64,000 nt of DNA, taken from Daedaleopsis sinensis. Lineage: Eukaryota > Basidiomycota > Agaricomycetes > Polyporales > Polyporaceae. The stretch covers positions 744,001-808,000 of the forward strand of contig CM066308.1 of assembly GCA_033807695.1 (NCBI GenBank), written 5' to 3'. Every line of letters starts with the position of its first letter. Position 1 is the first letter of the stretch. Positions 21,265-33,448 of this stretch are shown here, piece after piece. The notes under the pieces are model-generated. The model was given only the letters and a program-made list of their open reading frames with translations, was not told the DNA's origin and searched no databases. The translations under genes were made by a program, and so were the position numbers.

Positions 21265-24015
21265 TCAGGGCAAGTCGAGGAAGAGGGGCAAGAGAGCCGT
21301 GAAGTTGGGAGTACCCACACCGGTGACGGGGTCCCAGCCCTCGGTGCTATGAGATTCGTCAGCAACAGTCAGTTCACGGCATTGTGCAATGCACTCACGC
21401 AGTGAAACCAGGTGTGCCTGATTACGAGTGAGTAAGTGAGACAGATGCGGAGCAGCAGAACGTAGACGTACCGCAGCCCTGATTACCTCCGGTGGTAATG
21501 TCATGGAATGCACTAGCGAACTGTTCAGAGTAGATCTAGAAGAATTCGGTTATTAACTATGACACAAAATAAGCAGAGCTACGCTTACAGAGGGATTGAT
21601 GAAACCTGGCAGTTGGAACAGCTCTCAGCATGCTAGCGCTCATCCAACTGCACAATGTCCAAACGTACCGACAGGGCCCTTCCCAGCAGCAATGCGGGCA
21701 TCGTTGATGAGCGTAATCATGGAGCCAACAACCGGGGCCGAGCATGATGTGCCGAAAACAAGATCGAATTCGCCAGCGACAGCTAAACCCCTTACATGAG
21801 CTACAGAGCCCCTACTGAGTGGGAGCGAAGTAACTCACCAACGACGTAGTTTGCGCTGCAGTCCGTACGTTAACACGTAGCAACATAGCGATCGCGATGC
21901 AAACTCACCCATTCGCTGATAGGTCTGGGAAAGCGCGGACCTATCGGAGGAGGGTTTCAGTACGCCTGCTTTCAGTCGAATCACAGCGATAACTGAAGTG
22001 CTCACGTTTCCAGAGTTGTTGAACTGAGCGCTCGTGAACGGCGGTGGATGGTTAGTCAGGAAGCCCGTGACCGCATCAGCCTGGTAGTCCGGTATCGCGA
22101 AGATGTTGCTGAATCCTCCGCCGCTGAAGATGACCTGCTCGCACGCGCCCTCTGGGTCGTTAACAGTCGAACCCGGGTTGACCTGCGTCGCGCCAACTGC
22201 AGTGATGAACGGGCAGGTCACAGGGAAGTCGGGGTTGAACTTGGTACCACGGCGGGACGGTTGCCCTGGATAAACGGACACGATGAGCGGGAGGATTGTA
22301 TCGTATAGACGGTAGTGGAGACAAACCAGCTGCGTTAAGGCAGACCCCACCGCCACCCGCAACGCCGTCGTCTCCGGAGCTGTAGAGCACGGTCGTGCCG
22401 AGTAAGCCAAGTTTAGCGTACTCGGCACACTGGCGGGCTGCGTATGCGGCAGTGACTGTGGATTCGTCTTGGCCGTATGAAACCGACACGACGAACGGAG
22501 GGGTAAGGATGCCACAAGATTCAGGACCTATCGCCGAATCATGTCATGTAAGACGATTGCTCGAATGTAAGGTTTGAGTCTACCGACCTTTGAAACCACC
22601 TTGGAGCGGATCGGGATAGATACCATCCTGTGGTGAAGTTAGATGATCGCCATCACGCAGGTGCTGGGTCAGAATACCTGCTCGGGATCATCTCCACCTT
22701 CAAAGGTGCAGAAGGAACCATCGACCGCGTCTAGCCAGTTGTTGAACGACGCGCCTGTATTCATGTCAGCACATGTCATCAGAAAAGAGACGATGATGAA
22801 CATACCCTCAACAAGATCTCCTGTCTGCAGCAGGAGAATCGGCTGGGGGTTCGTAAGACCGAAAGCGTATTGAAGGTCAAGGTCACTCTCTCCGTTGAAG
22901 TCGAAGCCCTGGTCGTCGGTCTGCGCCACACCTAGATAGGATGTCGTGAGGATCTACAGACGCGGCAATTATGGATCCTTGTACCTCCGTCGATAGAGAT
23001 TAGGATGGGCTCCGTCCCGACCTGGCTGGGAGAGAAGTTGCTGGAGGAATGTATCGTAAGTTCCTTGAGGCCGTCCGTCCCCAATATTAAATACTCACGA
23101 GAAGAACATGTCTAGATCACTCTGCAAGAATGCTTGAGGAGTAAATTCGACTGCGTGGCGTGATGATATGAGCCTTGTATCATGACATAACGACATGATA
23201 CTCACGGATCCCGAACGTGTTCTTGTCTGTAGAAACAGGGGTATAGTCGATTGAGTACAGAGCACGGAGACAGTCGAGTGTGATCTCCTCGTCGCAGTGC
23301 TCCAAACTGGGCGTGATGGTGACCTTCGAGCCGTCCTTCTTCGGGCCAGACTTGATGTGGGGCGACGGACGCTCAAACGAACGCTTCTGTAACTGGTCAC
23401 GCTTAGGCAGGCGATGCATGAAGTGCACCGTGGGCTTGATGAGGTCGATGTGCTCGCGAATGTCCTGTGGAAGGGAGTACGAGTGACAGCCTACAATTCG
23501 TGTCAGCGACTGCCCTACTGCAGCCATAGCCGGTGCTCACCAATCTGCTCCGCGCCAGACGGATGCGTGTAGACGTGGTACTCGGCGTCGATCAGCGGTT
23601 CGATCTCCGCGACAGTAGCGTTAACCTCGATCCACCCCTTGCTCGCGGTCAAGCGCAACCTGTCCCTGGAGATGCCCTCGCTCTCCAGCCACTCCGTCAC
23701 GCGGGTGATTGTCTCGTCGCTGGGCGCGAAGGTGTCGACGATGTCCTGTGGGGAAAAGTGCTTGCCGAAGCTCGGCGAGAGCGGGTGCGAGACCGACATG
23801 AGCATCTCCTCGAGCTTGTGCATGTTGCTCTGCGTGAGCCCGAACCGCATCGGCAGCACCGCCGTAGGCTCGAGCCGCCGGTCGCGCACCCAGTCGAGCG
23901 GGTCCGCCGCACGCTTCTCATGCGTGACGAAGTTCGCGCGCCGGCCCGGGGTCGACGGCACCGCGGACGCGAGTGCTGCCAGGGACAGGGCCCAAGTCAG
24001 GGAGGATAGGCGCAT
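21265..24015 (-). CDS. S53 sedolisin / tripeptidyl-peptidase, secreted
   Basis: This is an acid serine-carboxyl peptidase of the sedolisin family, expected to release peptides outside the cell at low pH. Sixteen exons (24015-23541, 23490-23206, 23150-23099, 23040-22985, 22931-22806, 22754-22678, 22627-22588, 22527-22327, 22265-22006, 21940-21909, 21855-21839, 21782-21669, 21605-21589, 21535-21472, 21417-21399, 21346-21265) join in frame to 638 aa. A signal peptide (MRLSSLTWALSLAALASAVP) and an activation prodomain precede the catalytic domain. Catalytic Glu304 and Asp308 lie in GESDLDLQY, the oxyanion Asp in YSSGDDGV, and the nucleophile Ser553 in GTSCSAP, with Cys in place of the common Ala. 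The calcium-site block HDITTGG and the GWDPVTGVGTPNF terminus are present. Two exons are only 17 nt and one is 19 nt. Confidence 0.94.
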
Positions 24016-24877
24016 TCGTGCGTACTGTTGCGAAGACGGACGAGGACGACGGAGAGCTGAGGATCGCAGACTCCTGGAGGAGGTGCGTTCCGCTGGTCCT
24101 TTGGACGGCTATCGTCGGTTTATAAGACGTCGTCCATGGGCATTTGGGCAGAGGGAGCATGAGGTACATATGAAGCATGCGACGCGCGGACTCGCATGTC
24201 GCTGCAACCCGCGGTCGGCCTGCGTGAGAATATGGGGAGAGTCTGTATATATTAGGACAAGAATCTGCATACCGCGATCGCTGTGCGAGTGCCTAAGCCG
24301 GAGTACTGGTACTCAGTCGCACATGACAGCATGGGTGCACACGAGCACGCCAACGGAGATAGGGAACAGCACTCTGTTTGACTTCAAATAGCTCGAATTG
24401 CCTGTTCCTTTGGCCCGAAGCCTGGATGTGAGAGTCGGGGGTAGTAATCCTGGGAAAACGAGAGTGGTCAAGTATAGTGGACTAATCGCGTTGCTCACCT
24501 GCGTGGTAGTGGCAAGATAAGGACTCACTTGAACTGTCGTACACACGCGGTTCAGAGCGAGGAAGTACCGACGGAAGAGGTGTACTTGAGCGAACGACGT
24601 TGAGTTCGCATAACGTGAGATGTAGTCTAGTATCTGCAGGAAACAGTGGATTCAAATATCTAGCATAACCTTCATGGCGCCATCAAGTTAGCAAGTACGG
24701 CGTGATCATACCGAGTGTTGGCCAATATGTAACTATGTCGTCAAAGATCAGCCGATTTCCAGTGGATTATCACAATGCGTACCTTGCTGACTCGTTGGAG
24801 CTGGCGCGAGACGCCTCTCAGCGCAGTCGGTTAGGTGCGAACGAAAGCTGGGTCATAGACAGCGAAAAGCGACTACA
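24016..24877. other. intergenic region between the S53 peptidase and Ssr4 genes
   Basis: Nothing coding is supported. The stretch should hold the peptidase promoter near 24016-24300 and the 3' end of the Ssr4 transcript near 24800. Frames at 24313-24546 lack motifs. Confidence 0.4.
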
Positions 24878-26781
24878 CTACAGTACAACAGAGAGCATAC
24901 GAATCACCTGAGACGTCGAGTCCGCTATCGCCAGGCCGTCCATGGGAACATCACGCAGTTCGCGCTCAGCAGCGGCGGTGGCGTGTTTTCGTGCGGCAGA
25001 CTTGGCCTTCAGCTCTTCCACCTCTGTTGTCAGCTTTGCCTGCAACAGATGTCAGCTAGTTTGCATGTGACCGAGCGTACATCTCAAACGCACCACTCTG
25101 TCTTCCAGATCTGACAGCTTGAATACCGAGAACGGCGATGGTGGCGGAGACGCCTTCTTATCCCCTGTGTTTGACCGAGAAAATCAGGCGGGTTATTTCG
25201 CAGCTTTCAGATACTGGTACATACCGAAAGCGGCATACATGAACACTTCGTTCATGAACTCATGGTTACGGCGATAGCGCGTTAGTGCGAGCGTACGCGT
25301 CGAGATAGTCTCAGATTCGTCTGGGAAGTGTATTAGCATATACTGCATGAGAGACCCAGCACACAGCAGGTGAAGCAAGAAGAGAGGCTCAGGAGCCAGG
25401 CTGCCGTTACGACCCTGTCGCCCGACAGTCAAAGAACATCTCGTCCTCGTCCTGGAGATCCATGACCTTTTCCATGTTCACAGCCTCGTCACTGGATCCA
25501 CGACGAGCCGAGTAAGATCACGGAGACTCAAGGAGATGAGCCCGCAGCCTGTATCCGCACTAATGAATAGAGGGCTAGTGCGGATACGGGCCACGGAGTA
25601 ACGGCATATTTGTATCATGAGATATACCCTGGTGTGATCTGCAGAACGAGAGACAAAGACAAATGGTGCACGGGCGGCCGAAGGTAGGTGTAATATATGA
25701 TATGTCGCTCTCGACATGCGTGACGAGGCCCACCAGCAGCTCTGGGAAGATAGCCGCAGGCAGATACTGGCACAGACTCGCATAAGATACTAGCATATAA
25801 TTCAACGCACCTGCTGAGTCATCTTCCTCGACGATACGCGGTCCACCTGGCCGCTACGAGCCGATGAGCCAAAGGTGCATCCTTGAGTTGGGATTACTGA
25901 CCTGGCCCATGCTCATGCCCCTGTCACGCTGTGCTCGTCGTTCTAGTGCCTCCATGTTGCTGTTCTGATGCCCAAGCATTGCTTGGGGGTTACCTTGCAT
26001 GCCCATGCCTGGCATGCCAAAGTTCATCCCTGGACGATCCGCAGCTGGGGGGATAGATACGGAACCAGGGCCAGCGGCGTTGGGGAAGACCTTCTGGCCC
26101 TGTCGCTCGCCCATGACGAATATCGCAGGTTCGTTGACAGGTCGTAGAGGGTAGTTGCGGGCAGGTTGGTTCATGGAAGGAATAATGGCTGTTGTACGAG
26201 GTGTTACGGAGGGGAAATGGGCTGATGCAAATGACGAGGGGACGTACGGTTCGGCTGCCCACGAGAATAGTGAACAAGAACAAGTTGGGGATGTCCGCCC
26301 TTCTGCAGCCGGTACCGTCTGCGTACACGGAATGCGACTTGATCAACACCCGGGATGAACCCAAACTTGACTTCTGCCACCTCGAGTTCCTGATAGATAT
26401 CAACGTGAGCTTGACCGTAGTTTCTGCCGCATCTGAACAGTACTCACGCGTCCACCACCAACCGGCATGCTAAATCTTTGTTCTCTGTCCTGATATACGA
26501 TACCATCGAGCGGGAAGGGGAGTTGAGGTGTTTGGAAGATGAGGAACATCTGTCCGTCTGCGACTGATGACTCCATGGCCCATTTCCTGTTGCAACACGT
26601 ATAAACACGCACCAGTTGGTCTGTCGATGTATCCCCACACAAACGGGGTGGTTTGTGATAGATTGATCGCGCGGAGGAGGAGTCCTACCGCGGTCTCGTG
26701 GCTGAGCTGAGGTTGTGGTCCCAATGGATCAGGAAGTCGCAGACATAGACCTTCCGCTTGGGCTTGGGCCGGCAGCGCCAT
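24878..26781 (-). CDS. ssr4: SWI/SNF and RSC chromatin-remodelling subunit Ssr4
   Basis: Fungal Ssr4 is a shared subunit of the SWI/SNF and RSC nucleosome remodellers in the nucleus. Nine exons (26781-26613, 26563-26448, 26389-26248, 26188-25902, 25853-25811, 25320-25225, 25164-25094, 25039-24878 and their joins) keep one frame and give 361 aa if translation ends at 24878; the list has eight blocks because no further split was needed. Blocks in order are AEGLCLRLPDPLG, PFVWGYIDRPT, GIVYQDREQRFSMPVGGGR, ELEVAEVKFGFIPG, RRRYRLQKGGHPQLVLVHY, NYPLRPVNEPAIFVMGER, QNSNMEALERRAQRDRG, IVEEDDSA and ISTRTLALTRYRRNHEFMNE, then an Ala/Glu/Lys-rich coiled-coil-like tail. The 49-bp intron 1 and the 3' end are the least certain. 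The intron 25321-25810 is 490 bp against 48-60 bp for the rest. Confidence 0.88.
25551..25587. repeat. perfect 12-bp inverted repeat in the long Ssr4 intron
   Basis: GTATCCGCACTA and TAGTGCGGATAC are exact reverse complements around a 13-nt loop, inside the 490-bp intron of ssr4. It may be a remnant of a small element or an RNA hairpin within the intron. Confidence 0.6.
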
Positions 26782-27108
26782 GAGTTATGTTTCGTCTGAG
26801 GTTCCGTTTATGTCGTCAAACGCGAGATATGTATAAGGATGCCAGAGAGGATAGGAGAAGATGGGGGAAGCCAATAAGAGTAAGAGTCTACTACTAACTT
26901 CAGTAAGTCCGCCACAAACGCTTCCAGGGGAGGAGAGCACGTGACTGATGCCTTTACGGAAGCTCTTACGTAAGTTACGGCCCGTCGAGGGGCCGCCCGC
27001 ATGATTTAGATTCGGATCCATCCAACTCTATCCAACTCGGACTCTTGCCAGTGCCATTGTCTCTAAGACTCTCTTGCCTGCTCCGTCTCGTATTGCCTTC
27101 CCTCGACC
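26782..27108. promoter_or_regulatory. shared divergent promoter of ssr4 and the HIT gene
   Basis: The ssr4 start (minus strand) and the HIT start (plus strand) are 327 bp apart and face away from each other, so both promoters must lie here. A run of short open frames on the minus strand shows no domain. No defined binding site stands out. Confidence 0.5.
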
Positions 27109-27763
27109 ATGGCTGCTAAGTAGGAACGCATACTTGGCCGGGTATTTCTTGTCTACTCAACATGGTCTGTATAGGTCGCTGGCAAGTTGCCTCTTCTGCA
27201 AGATCATCAAGGGTACGATCCGTACAAATATCGCTCTTGATTGCCAAGTGGTGAATCATGCATTACGATTGCAGGAGAGATACCAAGCTTCAAGCTTGTT
27301 GAAACAGACAAGGTCTTCTCCTTCTTGGACATCGGTCCTCTTTCCAAGGGACATGCGTTGATCATCCCCAAATGTGCGTCTCATCATAACATCTGTCATG
27401 ACTACCCCGCATTTCTATGGTCATCCCAGACCACGCAGAGAAACTTCATGAAGTTCCTGATGAATACTTTGCGGATGTTCTGCCTGCTGCGAAGAAGATC
27501 GCGCTGGCGCTGAATGTCGAGAACTACAACCTCCTTCAGGTACGTCTGTCCGTTCTTCCTACGATCGTTATCTCGACGCCAAATACCCACGAACGCAGAA
27601 CAACGGTCGTATTGCGCACCAAGAGGTGGACCACGTTCACTTCCATGTCATTCCCAAGCCCGCTGCAGGCGATACAGAAGGCCTCGTGGTCGGATGGCCC
27701 GCACAGAAGCCATCCATGGACGAGCTCAAGAAGCTCCACGAAGAGCTCTTGAGCAAGCTGTGA
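27109..27763 (+). CDS. HNT1: HIT-family nucleotide hydrolase (Hnt1/HINT-like)
   Basis: HINT proteins hydrolyse adenosine 5'-phosphoramidates. Five exons (27109-27119, 27175-27212, 27275-27373, 27430-27539, 27599-27763) give 140 aa, a normal size for the family. The first exon codes for only three full residues. Family marks are CLFCKIIKGEIPSFKLVE, FLDIGPLSKGHALIIPKYH, NYNLLQNNG and the histidine triad H98-V-H100-F-H102-V, where His100 or its neighbour carries the catalytic role by family precedent, followed by IPKP. No organelle-targeting signal is visible in this short N-terminus, so cytosol or nucleus is likely. All introns are 55-62 bp with clean GT-AG ends. Confidence 0.94.
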
Positions 27764-28243
27764 AGTACGTAAAGCCTACAGAACTCGACTGTAGATGTAT
27801 GATATTCCGATGCGCCGCAATTAACGAGAACTATCGGCCGATATAATAGGGTTGTGATTCGATTGTCTGGAGTGCCCTGGCTCTTCGCAAAGATGTTTTC
27901 GGCTATGTTTGAAACGCCCTCTGTACTCGACTAGCTGACGATCTCGACCGCTAAACAGGTAAGTCTTGGCCCGGACACATAGGTCATTCAGAATTCGGAA
28001 AGCTGTACCAGCGGAGGGCAATAGCCGAGGTCGATCATAAGCGCCCCAGACAAAAGACGGACGGACCGGCCGGCTAGTGCATCTCCTTCAACACCAACCA
28101 CCCACCCACTTCTCGACCCTACCTGTCACATCTACTTCTACTCTGACCACCACACCCTCTCAGCTCTCACTCCTCTCCACCCCACTTAGCTGACGTCCCG
28201 CCGGCCCCCCGCCACCGACGATCACCCTTAACCAGCCTTAACT
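27764..28243. other. intergenic region, CT-rich promoter before the next gene
   Basis: The last ~170 bases before position 28244 are strongly C/T-rich (CCACC, CTTCT and CTCTC words), a common feature just upstream of fungal start codons. Otherwise nothing coding is supported. Confidence 0.4.
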
Positions 28244-29044
28244 ATGCCCCCAAAGCGAACCAGCGAAGCACTCCAGGACGCTAAATCCGCCATTCTCAAT
28301 GTCACGCAGCAACTTCAACCTAGACCTGCTAAAAGGCAATGGGTCGATCATTCAGATCGGCCTAACCACCTGCACGACAGTGAGTAGTCGACCCAACCTA
28401 TCCTTGTGTCTAACCAGTACTTAGCCATCCGGGTTATAGCCACCGCCAGCAATACCTCTTCCAAAGCCGCGAGATTCAATATCGCGCGTACACCTTCCAG
28501 TAGTCAGCGGGCGCAGACCGTCGTCGTCGTCCGCAGGGACATCGTAACCAAACCATCAGCACGCTCAACCTCCTGTCCTCGACCCAGTAGCTCACGCCTA
28601 GTGCAATACCGTGCTCCAGTGACGAAAGTTACTGGAAGGCAGGGCACCAAACCAATAATGCGGAGACGGCCAACAAATGAGACTAGTACGTCTCGCCGGA
28701 AGGACTACCCACTGCACCCCGCGAAGTTGTGCAAGTCCCGACCCTGGGACGTCTCCACGACGACCTCTGTGTCCAAGTCCCCCCGTCCTTCTCATCCTCC
28801 AGTCCCCGTGCCCGCCAAAGCGTTATCCTCATCCCTGCCCGCGCCCCGTGCGCAATCACCGTTGGAACAGCCTCAACCTTCTACCCCCGCGACCGAACCT
28901 CGCCCACGAGTCAAAGTGCCGGAATGTGACCCGGTGGAGTTCAAAGCACGGATGGAGGCTATCGGCATGGGGTGGTACAAGCTTCCTCTGACGCGCGCGC
29001 AGATGCCCAAGTTTAGGAAGAAGTCAGAGACAGGCACTGCATAG
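28244..29044 (+). CDS. uncharacterised basic Ser/Pro-rich protein
   Basis: Two exons, 28244-28379 and 28425-29044, are joined across a 45-bp intron with a GTGAGT donor and a TAACCAG-CTTAG end, giving 251 aa. I do not recognise a family. The start ATGCCCCCAAAGCGA gives an N-terminus MPPKRTSEALQ, followed by an RPAKRQW patch that could be a nuclear-localisation signal. The middle is low-complexity: many Ser, Thr, Pro and Arg, with SP and TP dipeptides that could be phosphorylated. The only dense, ordered-looking part is the C-terminus (VPECDPVEFKARMEAIGMGW, then YKLPLTRAQMPKF), which may be a short conserved motif worth searching. Disordered nuclear protein is a guess from composition only. Confidence 0.6.
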
Positions 29045-29636
29045 TGCTTGGGTTGTGGGCGACTACGTTCGTCGCTTCTCACTATTCTGCTCAGTCAGTG
29101 TTAAATGCTTCCTCTATTCGTGTCAGTATCCGAATCTAGTCACTTGTCCCCGCACGTAGTCGATGATGGTCGATCTGATCTACATACACACCCCGCACGC
29201 CACACCCGGGCATCGCAAACATCGCGCTTATTTTGTGGTTGTCCCTATGACTTGTGCTGTATAGTATCACTATCATGTACTTGCTAGCACCTTCAATTGC
29301 TACCTACTCATTTGGTATCGCCGCTGATGACGAACGCGTCTGTTCTTCTACGCCACAGCAGAGAACCAACAGAGGACTCGTGTCTGGAGGTTTCCTGCAC
29401 TGCGGCGGTGGATCCGGAACGGAGGCGATGACGCTATGGCATGAAAGTGGGCGCCACGGCGGGCGCTAACCTCTCTTGTCCTCGACTTTCACGCACTACT
29501 AGCAACTGGGGTTGAAACTGGCCGCAAAAAGGCAGGTCCTGGTACATTAGCTCTAGTGTCACTCTCGTATCAAGCTTGTGGGACTTCTGTGCTCTGTGCT
29601 GCAACTCTGGTCTGAACTTAAGCTTCAGCTTCAAGC
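29045..29636. other. intergenic region, nothing recognised
   Basis: Short frames without motifs. It should contain the terminator of the upstream gene and the promoter of the ankyrin-MYND gene. Confidence 0.4.
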
Positions 29637-31129
29637 ATGGACTCGAGTACTGTCGTAGGGGAACCAGGCAGCGCAGGAGTCATCGTCCCCCCACGACTGC
29701 GCAGGCTCATTGACAGCCCCGGTCCACTGCCATTTCAAAGCGATAAAGGGCAGGAGCTATATTCTCTCTATAGAAAATGTACGTCGACGCTACCCTCGAC
29801 GAGTCACCTCTACAAAGACTGATGATGCCTACCAATCGGTGTTGACAGATTCTAGCGGTTTTCATCATCGTCTACTCAATTCTTTCGCTCAACACTGTTT
29901 CCTCGGAGACATCACATCGGTTCGCGAGGTGCGCCACGTCACGCGAGCTCCTACTACTTACTGACTAGTGACTGCTCATTCCTCCCACTAGGCGATAGAG
30001 AGCGGAAACGCTCCTGACTTGCTCGGTACCGAGACGCCTTACCGTTTCGGCTACTTGTTGCTCACCGTCTTTGGCGCACAGCGCGTGCGGGGGCTCGGGG
30101 ACATGGTCCTCGACCATGCAGGCATCCTCCGATATCTCCTCGAGCTCGGAGCGCCACCCGACGTCCCCGACATAGGTGGCTACACCGCCCTCTCGCACGC
30201 CTGCATGATGCGCCCCCGCGCAGACCTCGCCCGCATTCTGCTCGAGCACCACGCGGACGTGAACCACCAGGATAGATTCGGACGTGTGCCGCTCGTGAGC
30301 GCGTTCGTGTACGGCGCCATGGACGTTATCGATGTACTCATGGAGTTCCACGCGGACCTGGATGTCAAGGACGCGGATGGCATGACCCCCGACACTCTCA
30401 GACTCAAGTACGGTGACGATGTGACGGAGCGCGTAGAGGCGTGGAAGAGGAACCGCGCGGGGGAGACGGCGGTGGCGATGGATTGGATTCATTGGGATAC
30501 TTGTGGCGCATGTGGGCGGACGGGTGACGTGTCGCTCAAGGTCTGCGCCAAGTGCTATGCAGTACGCTATTGCTCACGAGAATGCCAACGTACGTCGGAT
30601 GCCACACTTGGCTTCCTTGAAATGGAAGAACTGACACGCAGCAGGAGAGGACTGGCAGAAGACACACAAAACGGAGTGCGTACCTTTCGGTGACAAACGC
30701 ACCACCGTCGAAGTGAAACCGTTCTATAACGATCTCGGGCGGATGACGAACACCCCAGACATTGAACGTAGACATTTTGGCTTTCCCGTCGCGCCGCAAC
30801 CGTCGAGGACTTTGAAGTCGATGCAAGTCCCAGAGCTACAGATCGGAGAAATCAAGAAGGTGATTCTGAAGGTACAATTGGCCATCGATTACCATACGGG
30901 AGCCCTGCGTAGGAAGGAGTTTGCCGGGGATATGATGGTGTACGACAAGAAACGAAGCATCGTATGCAGATTGAGGAGACAGGATGCAGAAGAGGAATAT
31001 GATATCCTCTGGAAAACGATCCGCACGAAGGGCGCCGACGGTATGAAGGCCTACTTCCCTGCGGCAATATGGGCAGTCGATCGTCTATTGATCAAGTTCA
31101 CAGAGGTGTTGGCCGAGCAGTCGTTTTGA
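29637..31129 (+). CDS. ankyrin-repeat and MYND zinc-finger protein
   Basis: Four exons (29637-29778, 29849-29928, 29992-30589, 30645-31129) give 434 aa. Ankyrin-like repeats occupy roughly residues 60-210 (LRYLLELGAPPDVPDIGGYT, then RILLEHHADVNHQDRFGRVP and VLMEFHADLDVKDADGMTP). A complete MYND finger follows: C245, C248, C259, C262, C268, C272, H281 and C285. MYND domains usually bind proline-rich partner peptides, and this two-domain layout is widespread in Agaricomycetes with no known function. The third intron ends in a tandem NAG|NAG acceptor inside the finger. Using the second AG gives ECQ-R-EDW, which fits the MYND consensus best. The C-terminal 140 residues are Lys/Arg-rich with no motif I recognise. 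Confidence 0.85.
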
Positions 31130-31658
31130 ACCTTTTCCTTTCGGGATCATCACGCAGGCACTGTCCAGTCCCTAGTACCTACCGGCCGTGAGCCTGTCTT
31201 CGAGGGTATTGATGCCTTCTATAGCACTTCCATCGTCATATGTTCTTTGTACTCAATTTGTCTGTCATTTGAACAACCCTTGTCTACCGATTTGCTACCG
31301 GCTGGAGTATTTAACGGGTTCCGAGTTGCCTCGAGGAGGAACTCGAAGTTGGTAGTAGTGCTATCGTGACCAAGGCTTATCCGAAGAGTTATCTCCTCAC
31401 ACACCGCCACTGGCGCCGTGAGATTAGCGTCAGTCAGCATCAGGAACAATGCTTATCACCCGCCTTGACCTTTGACTTCTCTGTAGATATTTGCAAGCCT
31501 GGTCATCGCTGACTTTGCGAGGGTGAGCTTCCACTATCGTACAATCCGCTCCGTAACGGTAAATTGCACCATATCATCGAGTTTCCGCAGGTCCTCATCC
31601 CTTCTGCTCCTCACAGCGTCCAACCTTAGGTACCCCAGGCACTGCTTGTGCTTGCACC
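31130..31658. other. intergenic region between the MYND and P450 genes
   Basis: No gene is supported. The last part is the probable P450 promoter. A 76-codon minus-strand frame at 31219-31449 has a balanced composition but no upstream signals or motif. Confidence 0.4.
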
Positions 31659-33448
31659 ATGATCCTCGAAATCATCGGACTAGTTCTTGTCGGCTTCGTG
31701 TGGTATCGACTATGGCTTGCCCCACTCGGACGACTCCCTGGCCCTATGATATGTGCACTGACACGACTACCCCTCATGTACCACGAATTCAACGGCAACC
31801 GACGTAGATTCATACACGCTCTGCATCTCAAGTATGGCCCTGTGGTTCGCATTGCCCCTGACGAGGTCTCATTCGCGACCCGTGAGGCCGTGAAGGATAT
31901 CTACACGTCTGGGGGCAGCGGGCTCGACAAACATACATTCTACCTCTTGTTCGAAAGTTTCGATAGATCGTGAGTGTTCATCCCCGTATATAGGAAACCC
32001 GACTCACTAGCAGAATACCAGGAACATGTTTTCGACCGTGGAAAGGGCAGAGGTACCGTACTCAGACAACTAGTCCACTGTCTGCCAAGTGGCCGTCACT
32101 GACCTCGTATCGATCCAGCATGCAGACAAGAAAAAACGCTTCTCAGAGCGATACAGCAAGACTCACGTCATGAGCCCCGATGTCGCATCAGTCGTCCAAG
32201 AGCATGCCACCGCTTTCGTCACGAGGATATCTGAGCACCTCGGAAGCAGTCAGGATATCTTCGTGGGTGCTGCAGCAGACCATCTTTTTGCGTGCTTTTC
32301 CGACTCGAACACAGGCGTTACTGCATTGCTTCGCGCTCGACGGCATTACGAACCATCTCTTCTACCCTCGCGGACTGCATTCTCTGTCAAACGATGAGGA
32401 CTACAAACTCATGGAAGAGTTAACCTACACGCCTCCACGAGTCACACGTACGCAGAACCCTCCTCCGCATCCACGTGCGGCCCACTAACGCTTTTCGCAG
32501 GTGCCTATCTCCGTCACTACTTCCCGCGCCTCGCAAAGCTCACAGCCCCAAAACCGCGCTCGAGCAACCTCGTCGCGCCCTACGTCCTCGACAACGTCCG
32601 CTCCCAGCCCGTCGCCTCCCAGACCGTCCTCTTCAAGCTCCGCACCGCGCTCTCAGGCTCCGCCGAACCCGCGCACATCGGCGAGTCCGACTCGGACGTT
32701 GACACATACGACCCGAAGCTCGCCGCGTCCGAGTGCATGGACCACCTCGTCGCCGGGATCGACACGACCGGGGACGGCCTCTGCTTCCTGCTGCACCAGC
32801 TGTCGCTTCCGACGCCCGCCGCGAGCCGCGTGCAGACGCGCCTACGCGCCGAGCTCGCGCAGCGCCCCGCGGGCACGCCGCACGCCGTCGACGCGCTCCC
32901 GTACCTCGACGCGGTCGTCAAGGAGGGCCTGCGCGTGTTCAGCCCGATCCCGATGAGCCTCCCGCGCGTCGTCCCCCGCGGGGGCGCGACGGTCGACGGC
33001 GTGCGGCTGCCCGGGGGCACGGTCGTGAGCTGCCAGCCGCACACGCTGCATAGGCTCGACGAGAGCGTCTTCCCGCATCCGGAGGAGTTCGTGCCCGAGC
33101 GGTGGCTGGAGCCGGAGGGCGCCACGGAGCGCAACCAGCTCTTTTTTGCGTTCGCCGCCGGGGGCAGGGGGTGTATTGGGAAGCAGTGAGTCTGACTGTT
33201 GAGCGCGAGCTGTTTGAATGCGACGGAATGCTGCTGACATGCCTTCCCTTCGCAGCTTGGCGTTGCTGGAAATGAAGCTGCTCCTCAAGGAGGTCTACTC
33301 CAACTTCCGCACGCGCATCGCGCCGGACATGGACGCGGACATGACCCAGGACGACCAGACGATCTCGTCGCGGCCCAAGGGCCAGAAATGCTTGATCGTC
33401 TTCGAGAAGATCGATGATGCCCTGCACGGCGCAGCAGACTCACTATGA
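31659..33448 (+). CDS. cytochrome P450 monooxygenase
   Basis: This is a membrane-anchored heme-thiolate oxidase working with an NADPH reductase at the endoplasmic reticulum; the substrate is unknown. Six exons (31659-31969, 32022-32052, 32119-32262, 32315-32447, 32501-33185, 33256-33448) give 498 aa, a normal P450 length. Residues 1-16 (MILEIIGLVLVGFVWY) form the N-terminal anchor, followed by a proline hinge LGRLPGP. The I-helix shows AGIDTT, the K-helix ExxR is EGLR, the PERW block is present, and the heme loop reads FAAGGRGCIGKH with the ligand Cys431. The last intron splits the His codon just after this loop. The 31-nt second exon is notable. The strongly GC-rich fifth exon differs in composition from the first four, but the frame is continuous. 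Confidence 0.93.

Noticed and set aside
21840..21960. Broken S53 gene missing the block before the catalytic serine
   Set aside because: A first model with an acceptor at 21925 lost frame. Using the acceptor at 21941 restores RAFPDLSANGANYVV and the frame closes, so the gene is intact.
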